Source: Malania oleifera (Eukaryota; Streptophyta; Magnoliopsida; Santalales; Ximeniaceae). From it: 64,000 nucleotides of DNA. The translations under genes were made by a program, and so were the position numbers. Under the pieces are notes generated by a model, which was not told the DNA's origin, did not search any database, and was given only the letters and a program-made list of their open reading frames with translations. Each line of letters opens with the position of its first letter. The stretch's first letter is position 1. Positions 24,811 to 36,955 of the stretch are shown piece after piece. Location of the stretch: NCBI RefSeq assembly GCF_029873635.1, contig NC_080417.1, forward strand, positions 33,902,214-33,966,213. The letters run 5' to 3'.

Positions 24811-26664
24811 AGAGGCATGGATAAAGAAATGGAGTGGGTTGTCATGAAAACAAACCTCTTAGGACTTGAGGAATGATGGGTTCCAATAGGAAATAAATAA
24901 TTATTTAATCCTCCCTTAGTCTTAGGTGTAGGGGCAATGATGAATAAAAGGCTTGGGATGTGGTATGTGCTTAAAATGTAAAATCTTGGGACATGCTTCA
25001 TCCATACTAGGAATCCAAGAAGAAATTTAAGCCAATATGAAAATTCAAGCTATATATCCAATCTAAACTTAAAGCACATATATATCATAATGATTGGTTA
25101 AAATATAAAAATATTGGCTATAGCATGCAAGCTTTGAACTAAAAAGGAATATGGTAATCTCTACTTAAGTGAGACGTCAGTCTCCACATAATCCACATAT
25201 TCATCTAGTTGGCTCAAAGTAAAGGTTGAGGTCTTAACTGAGTTAAAACATTTAGAACCTTTCACATATGAGATGAAGAACATAAATTCATCATTGAATA
25301 ACACCTTAGAAGCATGCTTGAATTAAAATCCACTTCCAAATGGACAAAAGCATCCTTGCTTGGTACATAACTCTTAATGCTTAACCCTTGCCTAAACATG
25401 AATATCTTAAATTAAGCATACTTTGTCCATTACACAAGGTTGAGCTTTAGAAAATGAATCATGTACTAAGTATCATCTAATCCTAAACTCAACTTAGAGC
25501 CTTAAATGCTTGATCACAAGTTAGTCATCACTCAAGTCATAAGTACTGGTTATCATAAGATTCCATATCTACCAAGTGTTTATTCAAAGACATCCTCATG
25601 TAATCTAAATTAGAGGCAGCCACTAAGGGATTTGAGCTTTAAATGTAAAATTCTCTTATTTTAGTTTATCATCTCCTCCATATGAACTCTTTACCAAATC
25701 ACGATCATATCTGGTAAAGATTCTTCCTTTCATTGGAATGTATCCTCGCTCTACTTGGTGATCATATTTTAAAGGGGTACCTTCCAATTGCGGAGAATCG
25801 AAATGACTAAAATGCACCAGTTAAGAAATTCATATACCCTTGAGTGCTCTTTGTCTGAAATAGTTTGGACATATTCTTGTCCACAAAAATATTTTGAATA
25901 ATGTCCTATTTCTCCAAAAAACTCTTCTAAACCAAATAGAAATTTAATCTCTAAGAGTATTTATTCAAATTCGCATCACAAGCTCTCAAATTTTTGATCA
26001 AATCTTTTAGAGCTTCACCTCCCTAAAATGAAGTTAAATGGCTAAAATGATTGCACTAGGTTTCAATTTAGATGAAGGCATAAAGCTTAGAGAAACCTAT
26101 GCACGAGGAGTTAAATGGAAGGCCATTCTAACTTGTGCCTCTCACACGTATTGAGATTCATAAGAAAAGAGGTAAAGTAGGCTTATGACCCTGAAGAAGC
26201 ATATTGTGACTTTTTGGTCCTCTAAGCCAAAGCATTCAAAGCCAAGTCTAAATCATTTAAAATATGAAACATTTGGCTAAGATCTTAAAAGATGAATAAG
26301 GCATAAGATGGTTAGTGCATAACTCAGGGGGAGCATTTCTATTTCATGACTATAACTCAATTAAATGCTCTATTTTTATGCCCATATCCTATACAACAAC
26401 AGCACTGTAACATATTGTCCATATTATATTTAAATGCTTAAATTTCTTTGATGGATAGTGATTATCTAGTATTGTGAACAGTTATTTAATATACTGGTTA
26501 AGAATACTAGATTGCATGGAACGCCATCTGCAAGGATGTTGCAAAAACTTATGCACTTGCATGCTTGTATGGAATGTCAACTACATGGCTGATGCAATAC
26601 TTTGTGAATTACATGCTGGTAGTGAATTCTAGGTTGTTGCATGCTTAAAATGAATTATTTGCTG
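24811..26664 (+). other. Decayed Sirevirus interior, coding content not recoverable
   Basis: Lies between the gag remnant and a Cassandra LTR. No protease, integrase or reverse-transcriptase motif could be read with confidence. CAGGGGGAGCATTT at 26325-26338 resembles the polypurine motifs that Sireviruses carry downstream of pol. The sequence may be pol with heavy indels or a captured segment. Confidence 0.45.
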
Positions 26665-26998
26665 TGTGATACCCTGTGAAAGAAAGGCTTAAAAAGGATT
26701 GATGTTACTACCCATATCAACAAGGTGCACCTTTCTTTTCGAGAGTCTTTCCATAAGAACTCCACAGTTAAGCGTGCTTGGCTTGGAGTAATATTGGGAT
26801 GCGTGACCTTCTAGGAAGTTTTCTTAGGAAGTGTGTGAGTGAAGAAAAAACACACTGAAAAGGACATGTGTTGGTCTATGGGGCCAGTCATTAGTCCGAT
26901 AAGGCCCGCCCCCTATTGTCTGGTCCAGGTGGAGGAGAAGAGACATTGTGCTCCCTGGCAGACCCAGGTTGGGGCATTACATAATGGTATCAAAGCAG
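26665..26998 (+). mobile_element. Cassandra TRIM: LTR with 5S rRNA-derived domain, plus primer site
   Basis: The LTR runs from TGTGATACCCTGTG to GGGGCATTACA (26665-26981, 317 bp) and is followed by TAATGGTATCAAAGC, a tRNA-Met primer site. Inside, at about 26750-26830, CATAAGAACTCCACAGTTAA, GCGTGCTTGG and GGGATGCGTGACCTTCTAGG match plant 5S rRNA, including the internal control boxes of the Pol III promoter. The internal region and 3' LTR are lost: a gypsy LTR fragment begins near 26999. Confidence 0.92.
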
Positions 26999-27126
26999 AG
27001 GGGTGCTACTTGTATGGGCAGGTAATCATCCCTATCCTTGGGAACTCTCGTTGGTAAAATACCTTGTATGTATTTGACTAGGAATGGAGAATGATTCCAT
27101 AATTATGGTTTATTTGAAAATAATGA

Positions 27127-27168
<42 letters not shown>

Positions 27169-27670
27169 CTTAAACCTCATGATTGTCACACGCTAATTTA
27201 ATGCATTATATACTTACTGAGATGTGTCTCACATGCTGATTTAATGCATTCCATACTTACTGAGATGTGTCTCACCCGATAGTTGAATTTCATCTTTTCA
27301 AGACCTTCGCGAGATCGAGCTTAGAGAGCTCGGGCTGTTGTAGAATTTTGAGAGAGAGAGAAAGAGGGTATGGACTATTGGATATGTATATTCTATTTTG
27401 GGTTTGTTTATGTTTTCAGAGATGTTTATGGATGTTTGTTAATATTGGATGTTGGGTTATGTTTTTGAGATGTATATAGATGTAGAAACTCTAGTATATT
27501 ATTGAGGAGTTGCTATTATTTCTACTGCGTAACTGATACAGAACCAAGTACAGATAATAGAACACGTGGCTCCCGGGCCCCACTTGGCGGGTTCGGGGCA
27601 TCACAAGGTGGTATCAAAGATATATTTCAAATAATACTCGGGACCCTACTTTAGGGTTTGAGGCGTTACA
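26999..27670 (+). mobile_element. Ty3/gypsy (Tekay-like) LTR 3' portion
   Basis: GGTGCTACTTGTATGGGCAG at the left edge matches the reverse complement of about 16530-16570 in the 15898-18013 LTR. A 47-bp block containing CTTACTGAGATGTGTCTCAC is duplicated in tandem (27212-27232 and 27256-27275). GATCGAGCTTAGAGAGCTCG and a terminal GAGGCGTTACA also match that LTR. An internal GGTGGTATCAAAGA lies about 60 bp before the end. An (AT)n tract sits at 27137-27168. Confidence 0.82.
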
Positions 27671-28681
27671 TGATAAAAACAACCATATTCAGGTATAGGT
27701 TTTATGGGAAAATGTCCAATTTACAGACGACATGCCACCAAAATTTGGTTAAAATTTTCCCAAAATAAAATCATGTACAAAGAAGATTATGTTTAAATGC
27801 ATGCTAAAGTATGTTTTTGAAAGGATGAGTGAATGTAAAATGAAATACTATTTCTTCATCCTTAATTGATAATGCATGCGTAAGGGCATATAGGGGAGCT
27901 AAGCTCCATTTCAAGAGAAAAGACATAAAGGACACATATGCATCATACGTGTTTAGCTTTTTGAGTATTGAGACACTTCTGAAAAACCTTAAATATCATG
28001 TCTAGTTCTTAAAGGTCTATAATTAGATATAGATTGTTTTAGGTTATAAGCACTATTGCAATGCCTTAATATATTTTCTCCGATGCATTTGTGGCCTATA
28101 GGGACGACCATACTGATCAGAATATAGTTGATAAACTATCAGTCTGGTTGGTTTACAGGATTTAAAATGATGGCTTATATTATTAGGCATATTGAAATTA
28201 GTTTTTAACTCGTATAAGTTGTTTACGTCATCTAAGTTAGGGTTCAAATCAATAGGGGGAGCATACAAAATTAAATTTCTATCTTATCATGCTACCCAAT
28301 AATTTTTTTTTTCCACTTAGATTTGAGTTTTGAATTCATTGTGACATATGCTTAAATGTAACGTTTTTATTGAAAATCTTAAGTTAAATCATGGTGTTTA
28401 GCCACAGTTACTTGTGTAGTCATATGATCTTGCTCTTGATTGTTAAATTTTTAGGATCTATATAGTTATCCTTTTCTGGTTATAATTTGGTGTGTACTTA
28501 AATGATAAAACCAGAAATATGATGCTTGCGTGATCTTCCTTGTTAAAGTTTCTATTTCAGCAAGCACATCCCCAGTACTTTTTGATAACATCATTAGGGG
28601 AAGTATTTTAAATAATAACTGTTGTTTTGCTACATGGTAAGAAATATTTTCAAAACCAAACTCTTTATCTCTTGACTTATC

Positions 28682-28757
<76 letters not shown>

Positions 28758-29366
28758 AATCTACATAACTAGTTCATTGTTCATAAATATGAATGCATGC
28801 AAACTAGTTAGACTAAAATCATGTTCAAACCTACTCTTAGCTTCATATGTTGTGTGTTTTAAACTTAAATATTTCATGAGTCTTATGACATATTTGAATT
28901 ACAGTGGTTTGTGCATATTTCTTGTCTAGCCTAGTTTAACATGTCACTTATTTTTTATGACCAGTTACACTATTGTTTTTGAGTGCTCAATTGCCATATT
29001 TTTTTTTTTTTCAAAAATAGTCTTTTTTTTATATGCCCAAATTTGTTTAAATAGGGGGAGTTTCCTTAAGCTAAGAATTTTTAAAATGCTCTAATTGTTT
29101 CATACTTAGCTTAACCCTTTTTGCTGATGTCAAAAAGGGGGAGAAATATATTTTCAAAATTGGGTGTATATTTGGTATTTGAGCTTTGATATATGGGCCT
29201 TAGTGACAAGCTTAAAATGTGATGCATATTGCTTTGACAATGTTTTCTTTTCTAGATATGCTTAAGCTGCATTGAAAATTTGAAAGTATGCATACTCATA
29301 GACGGAGCCTTTTTAGGCTATACTCACTTTTGCCCTTGTATTTGTCATTATAAAAAAGGGGGTGAT
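27671..29366 (+). other. Sirevirus 3' non-coding region with repeated polypurine tracts
   Basis: No protein is recognised. Polypurine motifs recur at about 28251 (AATAGGGGGAGCA), 28593 (TTAGGGGAAG), 29049 (AAATAGGGGGAG), 29131 (CAAAAAGGGGGAGAA) and 29352 (AAAAAAGGGGGTGAT), the last directly before the 3' LTR. Several such tracts in series are a known hallmark of Sireviruses. An (AT)n-(GT)n microsatellite occupies 28686-28755. Confidence 0.75.
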
Positions 29367-30549
29367 TGTTGAATTTTTTATTTCTATCCCATTTTGATTA
29401 TGACAAACACAAAGTATCTTACTTGTACATTAAGTATGTGAGCAGGATTATCACTTTGCATGCATGGATGGTAACGACAAAATAGAAGCCATGAGGAGCT
29501 GAAATTCAACATCACCTAGCATATGGCATGGCAATACGAAGTGCAAAAGGAGTGAAGACAAAATATTTCAATTGTAATTGCATTAAAATTTTGGGTTTTT
29601 AGTAATTATATGGTTTGTAATAATGCATTGCATACATGACAGGATTGAATGTTCAAAGACCATAGACTGACCATAGGAGCCAAAACCTTTTGAATTAAAA
29701 TGTCATAACTTATTCACACAGGGTTGAAAAAGTTTAAGGGAAAAAATCTTCATTTTAAAAGAGTCTTGGTTAACCAACCCATACATGATCAAAATTGCCT
29801 CAGCTGACCAACTTCACTATTTAACATTTTTTTATTATTGCTCGGCCGACCGTCCTTTCAAACATATATGAACCTCAACCGCCCGACCTCAAAGTCGGCC
29901 TATTTCTTTAAATCTCGGCTGATCAGCCTATGTGTCTTATACTTGGCCAGCAAACCGACCTTATCCTCTCGACAAACTGGCCCTAGCCCTCAGGCGACCG
30001 AACTTACGAAGGTTCAGCAAATCACCTTGACCAGCCGACCCATCTCCCATGGCCAACCGAACCCAAAAATAAATTTCAAAATTCTGTGTGTTCGGTCGAC
30101 CGACCCTAGCACCAGTCGACCGAACCTCTTGGGTTCTCAATTTTTTGCCACACTAATCAGGGTTAATTTTCAATTAAACATTTTCTAAAATTCCCTCCAT
30201 TTCCCCAACGGTTGTATTTCTTCGGAGTTCTATAAATACACCAACATAACTCCTGATTAGTAAGGGGATTAACTTTTGATTAGCAAAAAATTCTCTGAAA
30301 ATTCTTGAGCTATATTTTTCTCCTACTCACATATTAGTAAGCACATATTACTTTCTTTCTTATTATCTTGTGGAATTTTTTTAAATAGCTCTGATTCTCA
30401 ATCTCTATTTTGCAAGTTATTGCACTTGGAAGATTGATTGATTGTTATTGTAAGCTTCTCATTTGTTTTTAAAAGTCTTTACTCTCATATATTCATTTAC
30501 ATTTTTTAAAAATCCTTTTGGGAGTAAAATCTTTAAGTTCTTCCCATAT

Positions 30550-30597
<48 letters not shown>

Positions 30598-31576
30598 CTT
30601 TGGTAAAAACTTTCTGTAGCTTGTGTGTGTCTTTGCTTATTGATTGCAAGACTCAAAGGCTAGCTTTGTGCTTATTGGAAAATATCTTTGAAGCTTATTG
30701 TCATTATCTCCTATACTTAATTGTTTGAAAATATTTGTTGGAGATATTTTTTTGTGTGATTTGAAATCCTTGATATTGACTTAGAGTGCATTACATCTTT
30801 TTTTAATCAAGGATCCCACTCACTAGCATCTCTCATATTCTTATATAATATATTTGCTTAAGAGATAAAATTCTAAGACTCGATTGAGCATAAATCTTTA
30901 TCATACTAGAGTGCATTGGTTGAGTTGTTGTACATCCCTTCTTATTGTAAGAAGCATTTATTTGTACATATTTTTTATTAATTGTTGTATTCTTGACGTG
31001 TGGTCAGAAGAGGATTGCACTGGCCTATAACATGCATCGGATAGACTTTGACCCGTTTAAGAAAGTCCCAGATTGGTTTAGACCTGATTAGGAAAACTAG
31101 TAGCACTGTCTTGTAAGGTGTTGTAAAGGTTGGGGTCAACCTTGTAATCTAACATGGGGTATTCTCTTGCCCAGTAAGGAGAGAGTGTTGTAATCAGTGT
31201 TGCTCCACCCGTTAAGTGAGCATTTAGTGAATCCTCTTGCTAGTGAGCCTGAGGCGGGTACGTAAGCACAGTTTGCCGAACCTCTATAAAAACCATGTGT
31301 CACTCTATCCATATTCTCTTTACATTCCAGTATTTGCATGCTTATATTTATCTGTTGATATCACTGCTTGAGTTCCTGAATATTACATTATGATTGATTT
31401 AGAAATACTAGAACTGTGATACTTGTATAAATTGTTTTGTCTCTCATATATCTGTTAAATTATTAATTTATTAGATAGAACCTAGGTTAGTAATACTGCT
31501 ATTATTTGATTTAACATAGAGAGAAATTTTAAAATTTCCAATTCACCCCCTTATTGGGATTACACCAATTACATCA
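29367..31576 (+). mobile_element. Sirevirus 3' LTR, 2,210 bp
   Basis: Starts TGTTGAATTTTTTATTTC right after a polypurine tract and ends CACCAATTACATCA. GGTCGACCGA-type palindromes cluster in U3 at 29840-30135, a CTATAAATACACC TATA box lies near 30230, an (AT)n tract at 30542-30594, and the GTACGTAAGCA...GCCGAACC block at about 31254-31285. Its 3' half matches the partial 5' LTR at 18979-20042 with many scattered differences, so the insertion is old. Confidence 0.9.
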
Positions 31577-34232
31577 TAGACCTCTTGTCATCAAAGCCCT
31601 TTGCATAGTCTGCATCAACAAATCTCACAACTAACAAACTACTATGTTGCCTGCTGAAACACCCAATTGCACCAGCATAGGGGACCTTAGACATATCTCG
31701 GACATCACCGTCCGTCATTGGGTACCAAATGGTAGACAATTTACATTGTTCTCCACAAAATCACCCTGAGATGACAAACAAAATCTCCTGTGCAGTTCTG
31801 TCCACAAAGCCACCTTAAGATAATCCCAAACTCCCTGTAGCTTTGTGCTTGTCAATCTCCAAATCAAAATTCTTCTTGGCTGTACCCAAAATCTTCATGC
31901 CAAAATATTTTTTCAATAGAGTTCCCAACTGATTAGCCTCAATTAGAGTCTTCCCATAAAATAACATGTTATCCACAAACAACAGAAACATCACCCCCTT
32001 GCATCCTATCACCCTCTTCCCTTTTGGAACCTCCACGAACTCCCACATTTGATTCATATGCAGTAACTCCATCTCCTCCACCATAACACTCATCCACCTA
32101 TTTTTCCCTTTTCTATGCACCGCATCTTAAAAAAATAATAGGAACCTTACTGGTAGTAATGAATGCATAATACACTAGAACATCAAATTTATACCTAAGT
32201 GGTGGCCTAATAGTGTATCTGGACCCATTGTTTTCTTGCTAGTCTCATGAGTTATAACTTCTAGAATTATGAACAATGTTATCTCTGCCTTAAGTCTATA
32301 ACTCTACTTGCATCACATGTTCATTGCCACTATAATTTTCTAGCATATGTTTCTCTTCCTTTACCTGAGTACGATGCACCATGACTTTCTCACCAAAAAC
32401 CATGTCTCCACTAATCATCACCTTGTTTGTCATTGGATCACCCAGCTTGAACCCGCATTTCTTATACCCAACAAAGATGTACCATCCAGACATTACACCA
32501 AGCCTAGAACTCACCTCACTAGAAACATGCACGACTGGACATCCAAACACTCTTACACTGGAGTGGTCTACTGCATAACCTATCCAAAGCTCTTTTGCAA
32601 CTCTCTTATCTAGTGAAATCCTTGGCGATTGGTTAAACGATAAACGTGCCATACTCACTGACTTCACCAAGAAGTTCCTTGCAAGCCCCACATACAACCT
32701 GTCATGCTCACAAAACTCCTTGAACAAAACCATCTTACTCAATACCAATGTCTGACCTGAGGATCTCTCTCCCAATCTAGTTTTCCACCTCACTCACAAG
32801 TTAAACTTGGAAAACTTTTCTAACTTGAGCCGCATGAAATACACCATGACCTTTTATGATAAACTCATGAAATACATTAGTCCACCCCGTGATGCTATCC
32901 TCACCGGTCCCCAAACATTTGAATAAATGTAGTCATCCATATGCCCTAACTGCATATGCCACTAAACATCTGACTCAGATTCTATAACTGTAGCTCCACC
33001 TACAACTACGATACCCTGTAATGCCTAGATATTTCCTGCTAACTTTTGTCCTTTCATCACCATCAAGTTGCCTTCACACACTTTCATTATCCTACTTTTA
33101 GACTCGTAACTATACACGTTACAATCTAAAGTGCCTAATGAAATCACATTTTTCCTTAGATTCGGTACATACCTTCCATCATAAAGTTCTCACAACACCA
33201 TCGTACATCTTAATTTTGATATTTCTTATTCCAACCATTTTTTTCATACATCATCATTTTCCATTAGAACATAACTAGAATTGATTGACCTATAGGTGTT
33301 GAACCAATTTCATTTTGGTGTCATGTGATAAGAACATCCAGAATCTAGGATCCAAGAATCCGTAAGACATACTGAACCCAATGAAACAAATAGCATATCA
33401 CCATCACTGCTCTTTAAGTCTCCTTTCACTACATTTGTAGATTTTGACAACCCCTTTTAATTTTTAGTATTCCCTTTCTTCCACTCCGGATACTCCAATT
33501 TTATGTGCCCAATTTTCCCACACTTAAAACATCTTCTGTCCTTCTTCTTCCTAGACAGCAACTGAGATCCACTCTGAGACTTGCTTCTCCCACGTTCTTA
33601 GTTACCCTTCACCACAGGCCCTTCACCATGTGAAATTTCATCACTGGCCATCTTTCTTTGATGAAAACCCAGAAATGTGCTTGTTACCTCTTCTAAATTC
33701 AGGGTTTCTTTGCCCAATGTTAGAATAATAACCAAATTCTTATACATGTGAGACGCAGGTTGGGAATTCAATAACATCAGTGCCTTGTCAACTTCCACAA
33801 ATTTCATATAGACCTACATTAAATCACTTATGATTTGATTGAATGCATTGATATATTGGTTCAAATCTGAACCTTCCACCATATTAAGCCATTATAACTT
33901 TTATTTAAGAAATAATATATTCATAAGAGACTTAAACATATGCCGACTTTCAAGTTTCTACCAAACAGCCACAGGAGAATCCTCTTCCATGACATGATAC
34001 GACACTTCATTGGATAAACATAATCTAATAGTTGCCATAGCCTCTATTTCCAATTCCTTCTAATTTGTATCATCTATGCCTTATGGTTGAATTCCATTTA
34101 AAGCATTCACCATACCTTGCTACACTAAAAGATCCTTCACCCTTTTCTGCAATAAACCGAAGTTTCCCATTCCATCGAACTTGACAATATTGAACTTTGC
34201 TGAACAAGTTTCAGAGGCTATTACAACAATGC
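31577..34232 (-). pseudogene. Tork-like Ty1/copia gag-pol, decayed
   Basis: Read from right to left: gag with FGLLQKRVKDLLVQQG (about 34150) and a knuckle CFKCGKIGHIKLEY lacking its last cysteine (about 33500); protease DSGCSYHMT (about 33340); an integrase C-terminal fragment with RVAKELWIGYAVDHSSVRVFG (32296-32793); reverse transcriptase MEEMELLHMNQMWEFVEV-like start joined directly to LLFVDNMLFYGK, so about 150 residues are deleted and the catalytic YVDD reads FVDN; finally RNase H-like VRFVDADYAKGFDDKRS (about 31580). Numerous stops. It is cut at 31577 by the Sirevirus 3' LTR. Confidence 0.88.
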
Positions 34233-34245
34233 TTTAATACCAATT
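34232..34245 (-). other. Degraded primer-binding site of the Tork-like element
   Basis: The minus strand reads TTGGTATTAAAGC, two substitutions from the tRNA-Met primer site, just inside the LTR terminus. Confidence 0.75.
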
Positions 34246-34835
34246 TGTTGTAAAAACGAATGCACAGCAGAATAACATGACCTTACAATGCAACACTCAA
34301 CGGTGAATAATACAGAAATAACACAATCATATAGATTATATGAAAGCAATAACAAAGACATAAGGAATTACGTGGTTCGGCAATGCCTACATCCATAGTA
34401 GCAATCGGTAATGATTTCTCACTATCTTGTGTCAACAACATGAAACTATCATACATCATATACAACGTATATATAAAGTTTTCCCAAAGGTTTTTCCTCC
34501 AAAACCAAATCAACCTAATGTCCGAATTCAAATTTGAAAATCTGTGCTGGGTTCTTGATCCAAACTGTCGATGGTTTGCACATATACTATCGATAGTTTA
34601 ATATCGAGAGCAAAACCTCTCTGAATTCTAGACCAAACCGACAATAGATACAGGGCAAATCGTCGATGGTATCCTCGGGAAACTATAGCATACTATTTTC
34701 ACCATATTTTCACTTTGTGCATGCCTTCCACTCACAATATATGCCACATATCACAACAAATAACCCCCCGAATAACTAATATAGGTAAGATATGATATAA
34801 CCTCTTTACTCTTTGTTTAATCATTGGGCCTCACA
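34246..34835 (-). mobile_element. 5' LTR (590 bp) of the Tork-like copia element
   Basis: Minus strand TGTGAGGCCCAATGA at 34835 to TTTTTACAACA at 34246. Contains GTCGATGG/TATCGATAG palindromes in U3 (34556-34680) and the TTACGTGGTTCGGCA...GCCTACATCC block at 34368-34395. A second fragment of this LTR lies at 36449-36955 on the plus strand. Confidence 0.83.
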
Positions 34836-36280
34836 TACAAAAAAAATATATAATATATACAGATAATAATCAAATAAATTCATCAAATTTGATAATAAAA
34901 AAAAAAGTGTGTAAAACATTCCTAGATTTTAAAAAAAAAATTATAATTTTCTAAAAAATTTTCAACATTTTTTTTTTTGTAGTTTTCTAGAACTTTTAAA
35001 GACTTTTTCCTTTATTTTTTATATTTTATTTTCCTTTTTTTGGTTATATGAGTAAAAATAAATCAAATAATTTTTATTTACTTTTTCTGATTTTTTAAAA
35101 TATTTTTTTATAATTCTTTACTACTTTTTATAATTTTTAAAAATTAAAAATTAATTTTTAAATTAAATAAATGAGTCGGAGGTTTGGAAAAGTCAGACCG
35201 GCTCAATCAATTTGAATCGAGTTTGACCTAGTTGGGAAGAGCGGTCACATGTCAACTAGCGGTGGCGACACGTGGCACTGCTTATTTTGTTTTATTATTT
35301 ATTTATTACTACTTGTTAAATTTTCTACAGCAATGTGATGTCATTTGCCACGTGGTGGAACCTGATTTGTTTTGGGATTTTGACATGGATCATTGATGTG
35401 GTAGCGATTCGATCGTTTGGAGAAAACGCTTATTGGACAGCGAGGATTGCACCACATCGCCTTTCGAATACACAACCCTGGTTATGCCAAGTGTCACCGT
35501 CCGTATGGTGACACGTGTCCCACTGGTTTGTATATAAAAATCTTTTTTTCCTCTCTTTTCTCTTCTTTCTCCACTCTTTCTCTTTTGTTTGTGCTCCTCT
35601 CTCACTGACTCCTCTTTCTCCCTCTACTCTCTCCGATTTCTTATCTTTTTTCTCTCTTTTACTACTTTCTCCGAATCTTTCTTTTGTCTTTTTCTTTCTT
35701 TCTTTTTTTCTTCTCTCCTCTTTTTCTTCCCTTTCTCTCTGATTCTTCCTCTCTATTTCTCTTTTCTCTCCCTATACTTTCTCTTTCTCTTTCTTGTTAT
35801 CTCTCTTTCTTTCTCTCTTTTAATTTTTTTAACTCTTTTCTCTAATTTTTCTTTGTAAGTCTCAATTCAAAAATAGGAGCAGATATTTTTAAGCTCTCTA
35901 CCCCAAGATCCAAACAAAAAACCTATAACGATAAGTATTCTGATTCCCTTTCTTTCCTTGTAATTTTTATGGTTGTTTTCTTGCATTTTCCTAGGAGCCA
36001 AATAGGGTTGGTTGACTTGGGATTTACCCAGGTTAGGTTGGAGTTCGGGTTAGATTATGCTTAGGTTAAGATTGGTTTGGCTTGATTTGGGGTTAGTGGG
36101 CTTGGATCAGTTGAGTTTAGGTTCGACCAGACCTATGTGGGTATGGATATAAAATTGGGTTGTAGGCTAATTTAATTTTGGGTTTTAGGTTTTGGACCAA
36201 TGGACCCAGGTCTAGATCTCAGGTTCTTAGATCAGTTGAATAGGATTTGGGTCAAGTTGACTACAGTCTAGGGTGTTACA
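34836..36280 (+). mobile_element. LTR-like promoter segment with G-boxes, TATA box and CT-rich leader
   Basis: ACGTG motifs at about 35268 (GACACGTGGCAC), 35346 (GCCACGTGGTGG) and 35510 (GACACGTGTCCC) precede TATATAAAAATC near 35530. A 300-bp CT-rich leader (35540-35850) and a TTGGG/GGTTTGG-rich stretch (36000-36250) follow. The segment ends GGGTGTTACA at 36280, as gypsy LTRs do. The 5' edge is uncertain; TGTGTAAAACATTCC at 34908 is one candidate. No coding region or primer site follows. Open frames inside the CT tract are low-complexity artefacts. Confidence 0.55.
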
Positions 36281-36448
36281 TACAGATATGGGTTTTAGTA
36301 TTCGAGTCTGAGTATCCTGGTTCGGGCATTTAGGTCTAGGTATTCTAAATTTGGGTCAAATAACTGAATTTTTTTTTGGACTATTCTATGGTTTTTTTCC
36401 AAATTGACTTGGTTTAAATATGATTTTTTTTCAAAAAGAATTTATTGG
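36281..36448. other. Short unassigned spacer between LTR fragments
   Basis: No recognised feature; the left border of the Tork-like LTR fragment is approximate. Confidence 0.4.
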
Positions 36449-36955
36449 AGATGTGGCTCATATTTGAGTGGAATGCATGTGTCAGGAAAGCATGGTGAAG
36501 TAAAGAACAAGGAAAGAGACTGCAAGAAGAAATTGGTTGCATTGATGGTTTGCTCTCGATAGTTAACCTTCAACAGTTTCTCTGAAAATCATCAACGATT
36601 TTAGTATTCATAAATTAGCCTCGGTATCAAACCATTAACAGTTTCATTCGACGTAGATCCCAAATTTTTGAATTTAGAGATTAGTGAATTAGGGGATTTG
36701 GAGGATTTTCCTCTGGGGATTTCTATGGAAGTGCTTTAGATGTAAACTAAGTCTTTTGTGTGCATAGGTTTAGATATGTAAACTATATTTAGTAACCCTT
36801 GATGTATGCTTGGCAAATTGATAGTGAAAATCAGCAGCTTGCTCTCGTCGACGTAGGCACATTGCCGAACTAGGTAAATTTTTGTCTTTGATTTTATTGT
36901 TTTCCATTATTCGCATTGTGATTGATTGGTGCGTATATTCATCATTGGTTTCTTG
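36449..36955 (+). mobile_element. Tork-like copia LTR fragment
   Basis: ATGTGGCTCATATTTGAGTG and the following GGAATGCATG match the reverse complement of the 34246-34835 LTR. TCGATAGTTAACC and ATCATCAACGATTTTAG continue the palindrome series, and CGTCGACGTAGGCA...GCCGAACTAGGTAAA is at 36846-36878. Interrupted at its right by Cassandra. Confidence 0.72.

Noticed and set aside
28627..28929. Hydrophobic Tyr-Ile/Val-Cys peptide, possibly a membrane protein
   Set aside because: Translation of an (AT)n-(GT)n microsatellite.
35515..35858. Phe/Ser/Leu-rich open frames resembling membrane segments
   Set aside because: Produced by the CT-rich leader of an LTR-like promoter; low complexity in all frames.
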